64,000 bases of DNA from Caenorhabditis elegans (lineage: Eukaryota > Nematoda > Chromadorea > Rhabditida > Rhabditidae). The notes beneath the pieces were generated by a model. The model searched no databases and was not told the DNA's origin. It saw only the letters and a program-made list of their open reading frames with translations. Location: the NCBI RefSeq assembly GCF_000002985.6, contig NC_003283.11:9362001-9426000 (forward strand). Direction: 5' to 3'. Position 1 is the first letter of the stretch; the number at the start of each line of letters is the position of its first letter. Of this stretch, positions 11,954 to 21,900 are shown in pieces. Both the position numbers and the translations under genes were made by a program.

Positions 11954-13478
11954 TTAAATTTGCATAAAATCAGGAAAGCGTTTCAAGTTTTGTTTGTGAA
12001 TCTTCAAAGTGTCTTCCACAATTGCTGTGATTTTTGACATCGAATGAATTCTTTCAGCCTCAGTGATTTGCGTATTTGTCATGAATGATATCATTCCAGG
12101 AACAATTAAAATTGCTGCCATTGGAAAATATAAATTGTAGGAATCTTGCAGCTAAAAAACAAACTAGTTCAATGGTGCAGCTGTTAGATCTTACCTCTTC
12201 GAAGGAGAACACTTCTGATCCAAAAACATTAATGAACGTTTTGTGGTATAGAAGCAACAGATCATGCCCTTTTTCACGGCGATCCTAAACAAATCTTAAT
12301 TCTATTTCAGGTTATCTATGGTTCCTCACTTCAGCTGATAAACATCCCACAATAAGTTCTGCTGTATCTAATCCAGGTGGCAAAATAACAGTACTTTGCC
12401 AATCAATTATTGCTTCCAACTTTAATTTTCCATTATTCTCCATTGAATGAATCATATTTGATTGCCACAAGTCTCCATGATTAAGAACTGACTTGAATCC
12501 CAATAGCTCAGAAATTTTGGTATACTTCTTCAAGAGTTTTTGATAGACGACAAAGGTTTCGATTAATCCATCCACTTGATAATATTTTTCTTTTTCAAAA
12601 ACAGAATACATTCCTTGGAAATGTTTCTGGAGACTCGAACTATTGAATAGTTGACTGAACATACGTTCAAGGAAATCTGAACCACCGGCAAACTTTTTTT
12701 CATTATCTGATAGTTTTTCTCCGAGAGCTGAGAAAGTGGAAATTCCACGAACGAGAGGAATCAGTTCATCTGCTGGGATAGAAAGATACATCCCGACATC
12801 ATGTGCATTGGAAACAAAATCGACAATCAAAAATCCTTTCATGTCGTTTTCGTCGATGAATTTTTTTAGGCCGTAAACCTAAAAAATTTGTTTTAAAGTT
12901 TTTTTCACTATTTTGATTTGCATTTCGTGACTTTAAAACAGTCCCATTGCTATTTTTTTTTCATTTGAGTTTTACAATCATTTTTGTTTTGAGAAAAATT
13001 GATGTAAAAACTACTTTCAAAATTACCTTTGTGTATGGGATATCAGAATGATTGAATTTCTTCAATATTTTGTAGGTATCCACTTCCCGATTATGGAATT
13101 ATCTCATTGTCTTTTCAAGTTCTTTGAGCTTCTTCTCTCCAAATCCATTCGCTCCCCCTATTTTCATAAATTTGGAAAGAGCAACGAGAGGCAATAAAGT
13201 TGAAATTTTAACAGCAAATTTTGATGGCACATTTTTTCCTTTCTCAACATCTACCCAATCTGCATTGATCAATGCAATAATTGACATGTACCCCTAAAAT
13301 TAGGCTTTTGTTGATTTGTAATTATGGAAAATGGTACCTTCATTTCACTGATATTTGTTGCATTCTTATCCTCTCCAAATTTGGCTTTTGTTTCAAATTT
13401 TTTCTGCATCATCTTTTCGACATCATTCCACGTAACATATGTTTCCAGAATGCCAATCGAAGGTTCGTATAAAGCCAT
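11954..13478 (-). pseudogene. CHK-domain gene C with one internal stop
   Basis: Five exons: 13478-13338, 13293-13027 (exons 2 and 3 of gene A fused, intron 2 absent), 12878-12330, 12284-12195 and 12151-11954. The only defect is TAA at 13101-13099 in the fused exon, where gene D has GAA of TTREFHNREVD; the flanking reading frame HNREVDTYK is intact. The rest is open and includes LNHGDLWQSNMIH and AIIDWQSTVILPPGLD. Without the stop the length would be about 414 codons. A TATAAAA box sits at 13531-13525. The equivalent of the -95 GATA site falls inside the truncated end of gene D and is not seen. Probable young pseudogene. Confidence 0.8.
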
Positions 13479-13526
13479 TGTCCGGTCGAAATTACGGGGA
13501 AAGCGCACGATCAAATTTCTTTCATT

Positions 13527-14517
13527 TTATACTTGCCATCGAAGTGTAGTTTCTCCCTTGAAGTGTAGTTTCTCCTCGGCTGCACTAGTACAAATCACAT
13601 GTCCATTTTCCACATAATCGACAATCAAAAATCCTTTCAAGTCGTTATCGTCATCAAACTTTTTAAAACCGTATACCTGGAATATAGTTTTGAATTTTGT
13701 AAGATAATTCATTGTTCTAGAATCTGCATTTTTAAATATTCCTATTATACATATAGTTTGATGGAAAACGATTTATTTTTATAATTTTTTTGTTGGAATT
13801 TTTAAAATAAAAATATATACTCTTCAAATTTGAACTGAGTGTTTAAATTTTAAAAAGCAAAACAAAAATAAAAGAATCCTGCAAACAATCTGAATTAAGA
13901 GAAAAATTTTTCAGAAAATGTACTTTTAATAACCCACTAAATACTTTGGCAAAGTGATTTTTGGCAAATGGCGAGCCGAAAAATTTCTTATTATCAGTTT
14001 ACCGATCGTTTGGCATTTGCCTCTTACCCTCAAAGTCACCAAATTTCAAAACAAATCCTACTTTTGTGTATGGAATATTCGGATGATTATATCTCATCAG
14101 AAGTTTATAAGAGTCAACTTCTCGATTATGGAACTCCCTTGTTGTCTTCCCAAGTCTCTTCAGTTTATCCTCTCCAAATCCATTTTCACCAGAAAACTTG
14201 ATAATTTTTGACAGTTCCAAAAGAGGTACTTGAGTTGAAATTTTTACAGCAAATCTGCTTGGAAGCTGTCTGTCTTCTTCTTTGTTTACCCAATCAACTT
14301 CAATCAAAGCATTTATTGGCATATACCCCTAAGATTGAAATTTGTATCTTGAATATATGCATAAAGTTTTTCTCACCTTCATATTACTGATATTTATTGC
14401 ATTTTTGTTATCTCCAAATTTAGCTTCTGTATTGAACGTCTTCTGTAACGTTTCCTCAACATTTTCACGAGTCACATGAGTTTTGAGAATTCCATCAGAA
14501 AATTCATAAAGAGCCAT
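13527..14517 (-). pseudogene. CHK-domain gene D, truncated after the start of exon 4
   Basis: Exons 14517-14377 and 14328-14062 are open and homologous to the N-terminal 136 residues of the family; the second fuses ancestral exons 2 and 3, as in gene C. A third exon, 13676-13527, matches exon 4 only as far as FLIVDYVENGHV. It then runs into unrelated codons and stops about 50 bp from the gene C ATG. The HGDLWQSN and DWQ loops and the C-terminus are missing, so any product (about 185 aa) cannot be a kinase. A 19-bp tandem duplication sits at the break. The picture fits a deletion that fused gene D's exon 4 to the gene C promoter. Confidence 0.75.
13541..13578. repeat. 19-bp tandem duplication at the gene D/C junction
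   Basis: GAAGTGTAGTTTCTCC occurs at 13541-13556 and again at 13560-13575. It lies exactly where gene D homology ends and may mark the deletion or repair junction. Confidence 0.7.
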
Positions 14518-14811
14518 TCTGAATTTGTTAATTAAAAAATGATGTTCCTTGATAATAATTTCCTTATTTAAGCTGTTTCTTTGTACATTACTGTTTCAAA
14601 AATCACATTTTGTTACAGACAGCTTACGTACATGACACAATCTATCAATTTTCGGTACATATGTACGCACTGAATTGTCAGCTCGTACAGACTTCAGTAT
14701 ACTGTCCAAATACATATACGTACGTTTCGTTAAAATGACAGCAATTATCTTACAGTTTACTTTAATGGAAAAGTACAATTGAAAGCAAATATAAAGATCA
14801 GCAAATTTAAT
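14518..14811. other. Intergenic spacer between CHK genes D and E
   Basis: AT-rich promoter region of gene D with a TGATAA at 14550-14555, followed by the 3' flank of gene E. No further coding sequence is seen. Confidence 0.45.
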
Positions 14812-16404
14812 TCACAATTTCAAAAAATCTGGATGGTTTTTCATATTATAATCATGAACTTCAATTAGATCTTCCATCATTGCAATCATGTTTTTTTGAT
14901 TTTTTATTCTAGCTTGAGATTTTTCGACCTCCGAAATTGGTGAATTGTCCAGGAAAGATGAAACAATCGGAAGAAGTAGCATAGCCATCATTGGATAGTA
15001 AAGATTATATGAGTCTTGTAACTGAAAATTTAAATTATTATTACCTCAAAATAAGTATAATTTGCATACTTCTTGGAATGAAAACAGTTCTTTTCCAAGA
15101 ACTTGATTGAATGTTTCATGGTATAATTTCAACATTTCCAGACCTCTCTCTCGTCTTTCATGTGCACTGAGACATCCCATCAAAAGTCTTGAAAGATCTA
15201 ATCCAGGAGGTAATGTTGATACTCCTTGCCAATCAATTATTGCTTTCAATTTCAAATTTCCAAACTCATCCAAGCAATGTAACATGTTCGATTGCCATAG
15301 ATCCCCATGGTTCAATACTAATTTGAATCCCAGTAACTCTGATATTTTTGTATACTTTTTCGTTATCATTCTATATTGGCGAAGAATGGTAATCGATGTT
15401 TCAACAGTATTCAAATGTTCTGATCCATACAAAATTCGCAAAGAATCAAAATGACCTTCAATCTGATCCATGCTCAATACTTCTTCGAACATCATATCTA
15501 TGAACTCCGGTCCTCCGGCAGAAGTTTTATCTCCTTCTGACGTTTCCCCAAGTGCTGCAAAAGTGGCAATTCCACGAACAAGTGAAATGAGGTCATCGGC
15601 TGGAATTGCTTCATACATTGGAATTGAATGAACATTTGGAATAAATTCCATAATCATAAATCCCTTCAAATCATTTGCATCGTCAAATGGTTTCAAATGA
15701 TAAACCTGAAACGGAAATAATCGCTTAAAATTAAAAAATTGTTTACTGTTAGAATCTCGATACAACAACTCTATAGAGTTCATGTCAGATCCGTATTGCA
15801 TAAATACCGTATTTTCTCTATTAATGTTCAAACCTCTAAGAGTCTAGATCATTTACGGACCAGTGAAAACTAGTCTTACATGCAATACTACAAAAAAAAC
15901 AAACCTTCGTGAATGGAATATCCGAATTATTAAACTTTATCAACATTTTGTATGCAGCAACTTCACGATTATGGCATTCTCTTGTAACATTTCCGAAAGT
16001 TTTCAGTTTTTCCTCATCAAATCCATCAACTCCACCAAACTTCATAGTTTTTGAAAGAACTGCAAATGCTAATTGAGAAGATATCTGAATCAAAATTTAA
16101 TTAGGCAAGGCGCATATTCATGTTTCTCACTTTTACAGTAAACTTATTTGGAAGAACCTTGTCATTTTCAACTCCAACCCAATGAGGTTCAATCATAGCT
16201 ATTTTTGACATGAAACCCTGAAAAATTTCGAATTTGTGTTTAGATTAGCAGCGAGAAACTTACTTTTAAATCACTGATATTCGTCGATTTCTTGTTTTCT
16301 CCAAACTTTGCCTTTGTTCCTAATGAGATTTGCATAGCTTCTTCAACATCTTTCCACGTAACATGAGTCTCCAAAATACCATCAGCTGCTTCGTAGAGCG
16401 ACAT
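14812..16404 (-). CDS. CHK-domain kinase-like protein E (intact, 417 aa)
   Basis: Five exons: 16404-16264, 16217-16131, 16084-15905, 15705-15070 (ancestral exons 4 and 5 fused, intron 4 absent) and 15021-14812. The frame is open throughout, 1254 nt including TGA. It starts MSLYEAADGILETHVTWKDV and contains LNHGDLWQSNMLH (HGD at about residues 269-271) and AIIDWQGVSTLPPGLDLSR, the phosphotransfer and metal loops of the choline-kinase-like CHK/DUF1679 fold. Substrate unknown. The 3' end, from 15351 down to 14980 and including intron 4, is identical to gene F. Intron 3 (15904-15706) holds a degenerate end of the TIR element found at 16944. An ACTGATAAC site lies about 97 nt upstream of the ATG. 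Confidence 0.88.
14980..15351 (-). repeat. 372-bp tract identical to gene F (copy 1)
   Basis: Comparing by eye base for base, this segment matches 17603-17974 with a constant offset of 2623 and no mismatch seen. It spans the end of exon 4, the intron and the start of exon 5. Identity stops abruptly on both sides. Confidence 0.8.
15803..15833. repeat. Degenerate solo TIR in CHK gene E intron 3
   Basis: The segment TACCGTATTTTCTCTATTAA near 15806 matches the end of the TIR element at 16944 with few changes. No partner end is found nearby, so it is probably a relic. Confidence 0.45.
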
Positions 16405-16499
16405 TGTTAATTTTAACTCTGAATGGTACAGTTGAAAGTGTTGTCTTTTTATTTCATTTTTACAGGCACATACCATACTTTCTCTTCCGTGTCCGACAC

Positions 16500-16505
16500 T
16501 GATAA
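16500..16505. promoter_or_regulatory. GATA-type site upstream of CHK gene E
   Basis: TGATAA within ACTGATAAC, 96-101 nt upstream of the gene E ATG, at the same spacing as in genes A and B. Confidence 0.35.
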
Positions 16506-16943
16506 CTTGGAACGTGAGCACGTTTTGATTGTTTGACTCGTACTTTGATATTGAAATTAACTACGAAAATCACATACTTTAAATTAATTTTTGTGATGTT
16601 AAAGGAGGTAAATACTACATAAACTACAGACTACTACAGACTGGCATACGCCTAGATTTGAAGTCCGAGACTAGACGAGTCTAGAATTAATTACTTTCCT
16701 TGTTAGTGCACCAGCCTGGAGGCCCGAAAACAGTCTGCCAATCAAAGTTAAGTTACTTTTTTTGCCAGTTTTTCTTTGTTATATGTTTCAGAGGGAGTAG
16801 AACATATAATTTCGAAACTAGCGTACTGTTGCTAACTATAAGAAGTATTATCACTCAAAACAGGAACAAGGAATAAAATAACTTTTCAGAACTGGCGATG
16901 TGGTATTTCAGAAATAATTTCAATCTGCTGCAATGTTATTATT

Positions 16944-17330
16944 ACCGTATTTCCTCTATTAGTCTTGCATGCAAGACTAATTTCCAATCGGCCCGTATGG
17001 GTGCAAGACTAATAGAGACTGCAAGACTATTAGTGGCTGCAAGACTAATTTTCAAAGATTCAAAAGCTTTGTAAAATATACTATTTCTCGTCAAAAACTT
17101 GACTTGAGACAGCCTAAATCATACAAAATACATATTTGTCTATTATTTTTTCAATTATTTGAATACTTTTAAGTTTAATTTAGCCAAAAAAAATGACGAA
17201 TTTTCCACAAAATATTGCTGATCTAGCAAAAAAATGTGCAAGACTATTAGAGATTGCAATAATAATAGAGGCTGCAAGACTAATTTTCGATTGATCCGTA
17301 GGGGTGCAAGACTAATAGAGGAAATACGGT
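16944..17330. mobile_element. 387-bp non-autonomous TIR element with TA flanks
   Basis: Begins CCGTATTTCCTCTATTAG and ends with its reverse complement CTAATAGAGGAAATACGG, flanked by TA on both sides, as for Tc1/mariner-type MITEs. Internally the phrase GCAAGACTAATAGAG or close variants recur about five times in both orientations (17009-17050, 17228-17285). There is no coding capacity. It occupies the spacer between CHK genes E and F. Confidence 0.8.
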
Positions 17331-17434
17331 AACTGAAATTTGAAATTTCATATTCTTATCTCACGAGCTGATTTTCCAGCTCCAAACACAGTTTATTAGA
17401 AAACAAAAAAAGTTTATTAGAAAACAAAAAAATG

Positions 17435-18900
17435 TTAACCCTTCAAAATCTCGGGGAAATGTTTCAAATTGTATTCATGAACCTCGATGAGATCTTCCAT
17501 CATTGCAACTAGTTTCGTCTCTGTCTTGAATCTAATTTGAGCTTTTTCTACTTCTGAAACTTGGGAATTTTCAGCAAGGGAAGATACAAGTGGAAGAAGT
17601 GCCATAGCCATCATTGGATAGTAAAGATTATATGAGTCTTGTAACTGAAAATTTAAATTATTATTACCTCAAAATAAGTATAATTTGCATACTTCTTGGA
17701 ATGAAAACAGTTCTTTTCCAAGAACTTGATTGAATGTTTCATGGTATAATTTCAACATTTCCAGACCTCTCTCTCGTCTTTCATGTGCACTGAGACATCC
17801 CATCAAAAGTCTTGAAAGATCTAATCCAGGAGGTAATGTTGATACTCCTTGCCAATCAATTATTGCTTTCAATTTCAAATTTCCAAACTCATCCAAGCAA
17901 TGTAACATGTTCGATTGCCATAGATCCCCATGGTTCAATACTAATTTGAATCCCAGTAACTCTGATATTTTTGTGTACTTGCTCACTGATTTTTTATAAA
18001 GAATAAAAATTCCAATTGCTTCTTCAACAATATCTGGATATTCAGCTCCAAACGATATACGAAGAGATTAATATATTCTTTCAAGTTGTTCATCAGTGAA
18101 TACTTCTTCAAACATCGATTCTAGGTATTCAGGTCCTCCGGCAAAAGCTTTTTCTTCTTCTGATAAAGTTTCCCCAAGTGCTGCAAAAGTGGCAATTCCA
18201 CGAACAAGAGAAATGAGGTCATCTGCTAGAATTGCTTCATACATTGGAATTGAACGAACATTTGGAATAAATTCCATAATCATGAAACCCTTCAAATCAT
18301 TTGCATCAGAATATCCTTTGAGTCCATAGACCTTCAAAAATTACTAATTATTATAAAAACCGCAGAGCATTTTATGTTTCTCAGACATACCTTTGTATAT
18401 GGAATGTCCGGATGATTCATTTTCTCAAGAAGTTTATAAGTAGCAACTTCACGATTATGTCCATCTCTAATAAGTTTCCCAAGTTCATTCAGCTTTTCTT
18501 CACTGAATCCATTCTCACCCCCGAGTTTCATGATTTTTGAAAGAACAGCAAGAGCCAATTGTGTGGATATCTGAAATTATTATTCTGAAAAAAGTTAGTG
18601 GAGATTGAATAATCGAACCTTCACTGCAAACTTCTTCGGAAGATCTTTTCCCTTTTCAACGTCAATCCAATCGGGTTCAATCAAAGCGATTATTGATTGA
18701 AATCCCTGAAATGCTTATGTTAGACCAGAGACAACAAGAGTTACTTTTACAAAACTCACTTTCAAGTCACTAATATTTGTCGCTTTCATATTATCTCCAA
18801 ACGTTGCATACGTTCCAAAAGAAAGTTGCATTGCTTCTTCAATATCTTTCCAAGTGACATGAGTTTCTAGAATACCATCAGCTGCCTCGTGGAGTGACAT
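17435..18900 (-). pseudogene. CHK-domain gene F with one internal stop
   Basis: Five exons: 18900-18760, 18705-18619, 18570-18391, 18331-17693 (exons 4 and 5 fused, as in gene E) and 17644-17435. TAA at 18070-18068 replaces the aspartate of gene E's GHFDSLR. The frame resumes directly as SLRISFGAEYPD and runs open through NHGDLWQSNMLH and DWQGVST to the final TAA. The last part of exon 4, the intron and the start of exon 5 are identical to gene E. A TATAAAA box lies about 48-54 nt upstream and a GATA-like site about 90 nt upstream. Probably a recent nonsense pseudogene; a polymorphic stop is possible. Confidence 0.8.
17603..17974 (-). repeat. 372-bp tract identical to gene E (copy 2)
   Basis: Partner of 14980-15351. 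It covers the HGDLWQSN and DWQ coding region and the following intron of gene F. Exact identity across an intron points to gene conversion or very recent local duplication rather than protein-level selection. Confidence 0.8.
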
Positions 18901-18947
18901 TTTTTAAGTTCAGAATGAGAGTAGAATGTGGTACAACCATGCTCTCT

Positions 18948-18954
18948 TTTTATA
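18948..18954 (-). promoter_or_regulatory. TATA box of CHK gene F
   Basis: TATAAAA on the minus strand, 48-54 nt upstream of the gene F ATG, followed by a CT-rich stretch. Confidence 0.45.
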
Positions 18955-21900
18955 CTGACAGATCGACCATGCTTTTTTTTTAAATTTAAACTGATAGCGT
19001 TTATGAACACGTTTATTGGAAATATTTTATCTTTTCATGGTACATTCACTACGCAAACCACAAATCTGAAAATGAGTGCTGGCCAAAGGCTCTGTAAATT
19101 TCTGAAGAACTCTGACTTTCAGCTATTGAAGTCTAAAAAATCCGAAAATGTTCAGATGTTTAAGGAATTTTCCTAAAAATACCATGTGAAGAGAATACAC
19201 CGGCTACAAACCAGGGGTAGGAATTCTTGATTGATTGATTTCTTGATTTTTTTTTGCATTTCTTGACATTTTGTCAAGTATTCTTGTTTCTTGATTTCTT
19301 GATAAATTGTTTCAAGAAATCAAAACATTTTTTAACTCGAAATTTAGCCCGTAAAACTGGGTTTCTTATTTTTCAGAAAAATTAATTTATTAGTTTTGTC
19401 ATTTTCATAATATAATAACTAAAGAACACCAGAAATCCAATTTCAGTTGAAAGGACGAGGATTGCAGAAAAAAATTCAAAAAGATTCAAAACGGTTTTGA
19501 CGAAAATATATAAGTTAAAAAACAAGTTAAGGCTGATAAATTTAACTGTTTCTTTCCGTTTCGTTCAAAAATATTGGCCGGAGAAAGATTCTTGATTTCT
19601 TGACTTTTTCTTGAGTTTTTGAAATGGCTATTCTTAATTTCTTGACTGTGAAAAAGCATGCCCACTTCTGCTACCGATGTACCATGTTCGTTTTGAATAT
19701 CGTGAGATTTAAATGGCTTCATCACACTTTTTTCAAAATGTTTTTTTTGTTTATTGTTTTCAAATGAACATAAACAATTTTAAATTATTCTCATAGTCAG
19801 AAATATTCTGGTAAGTACCAACTCTTTTGATTCTATTTATAACAAACTCAACTTCCAACTTCTTTTATTTTAATAAATTCTTCATGATTTTTATGGAGTT
19901 TTAATTTCTTTCTAGTACATCTTTCGATTGGATAAACATTTTTATTTGGTAATTATAAAGTCGATTAGAATATGGGTAGAACAAGAAAAAAGACGACCGT
20001 CAAGGTATAGAAGTAATTGTCGGAAGATGAATAATAATTGTGTCATTCTTTCTCTTTCTACACTCGTTTTCCAAATTTCTAAATTGACAATGCCTCCGGA
20101 AAGAGAAAGAGAGAGAGAGAGGGAATGTTGCGAAATTTCCAAAAAGAGGTAAGAGAGTACCTGTTGAGCTCAGTGTTTTTATTATTCGCCGGAACATACA
20201 TTTAATTGTTCCTAAATGCCAGGTGGCTACCGTCCATACCGCCCGTAATCGTTTGTCTGACCCCTCCGTATTCGGGTCATTTGACTCTGTTTGAGAAACA
20301 AAAAATTGAATGAAAGAAGACGATGAAGATGGAGTGAAAGAACTTTATGTTTGACCAGGCTTCTCGTCAGATTGACCAACTTCATGTCACTTTGAAATGA
20401 ATCTTGTCAACTTTTTTTATGGGAAACTTCATTTTTCTTCAGACCAATATATGTTGAATTCGATGTACAAGGAAGTCGGTTTTTTGGATTTTGTTTGAAA
20501 ATCGAAAACGAAAAATTTTCCCTAAAAAAAGAAGTAGCGTAAAATGTTTGACTTTTGCACTTTTTGAGTTTTAATTTTATGGAAAACTTAAATTTTCAAT
20601 AATTCACGGTAACTTCCTCATTTTTAAATAGTTTTTCTCTTCCCAAATTCTGTGTTCAGTTCAGAACTGTCGTTTCTAGACCTGCCAAGTTTCGAATAAA
20701 CAAGTTTCGCGCAAGCGAAATAAGTTGGCGCGTTTTTTTGCTGGCGCATTTCGCGACGTGGCGCGAAATATTTCGAAATCAAATTTGTCACTATTTTTAG
20801 GTCAATTTCGCCATTCTTCGGTTTTTTTTCAAGGTGGCACGTGAGCGTTGACTGAAACCTAATATTGATTTGTTTTTGGGCCTTGTTGGCTGTTTTATTG
20901 ATTTATTTTTCCTTGTTTTGGTAGTTTTCTGGCGTTTTACCGTTATTTTTTAAAGTTTCCAGAGTGTCATTTTCTTTTAAAGTTTTGCTCTTTACATTTT
21001 CTGAATTTTCCATGACCTTGTGCATTCACCCAAGCAATTTCTGCACATTTTCTCCTTTACTATCCACTTAGTCACGTTCGTTTAGGGTCTGTCAATAGTC
21101 TCTGAGAAGCACACGCAAAAATGATGATTCATCATTCTTGATAACAGCAGTTCGAATAGGTAAATAAACGGAAAATTTTTGAAGATACGACTGCTTTACG
21201 TGGTTTTTACGTTTTTTGTTGCTATACTTTTCGAAACCGTTCTTTTTGTTAGTGAATAGTATTTTTGGGGGATGAGTGCAACTCTCCTACACCGTCAAAT
21301 TTTTTACGGATTTTTTTACGAATTTCTTCCCCAAAAAAAAGGGAAAGAAAAAAATCACTTTCAATTTTTCTGAAATAATATTCCTTACAATCAGCGAATA
21401 CTAGTTGTCTGTCTCTCGTGGAAGAATTCGGTCACGGACGTTAAACTTGTGCGAAAGTTTTCACTTTTTGTAACAACTGCGAGAAAACAAGTCACATTTC
21501 TGGTCACTTTTCGATTCCCACCAATGTGTACTGTGAGACCGGCTCTTACCATCTTCTACAGCTCTTTATTGTGTTCCCAAACTGCACAGTTTCCTAGCAA
21601 ACGAGGAGAGAGAGAGAGTATCAAAGTCATAGACACGCAGACACATTGTCATTCATTCATATTCTTCAGAGAGCGCGCATACAAACCAGCGAGAATACCG
21701 GCTCGCGGCAAACACCGGTGCCTTCTCCAACCCTTTCTGAGCGTTTTCCTTATTCGGTACACAAACATAAGCTCATCCCTCTCCGTTCACTCCGAACGCA
21801 TCTCAGTCTCTTCAGATTTTGAACTATTTCCAGAGAGGCTCTGCTGAATTTTTTGTGTTCGCAATTGACTCCACGAGGCGCATTCTTTTTTGATCTTCCA

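Noticed and set aside
15107..15454. Plus-strand ORF of 115 codons, with an 89-codon twin at 17730-17999
   Set aside because: It is antisense to CHK genes E and F. It is repeated only because the underlying tract is duplicated.
21449..21847. 132-codon plus ORF upstream of hum-2
   Set aside because: Low coding likeness in pyrimidine-rich promoter sequence, and no splice connection to hum-2.
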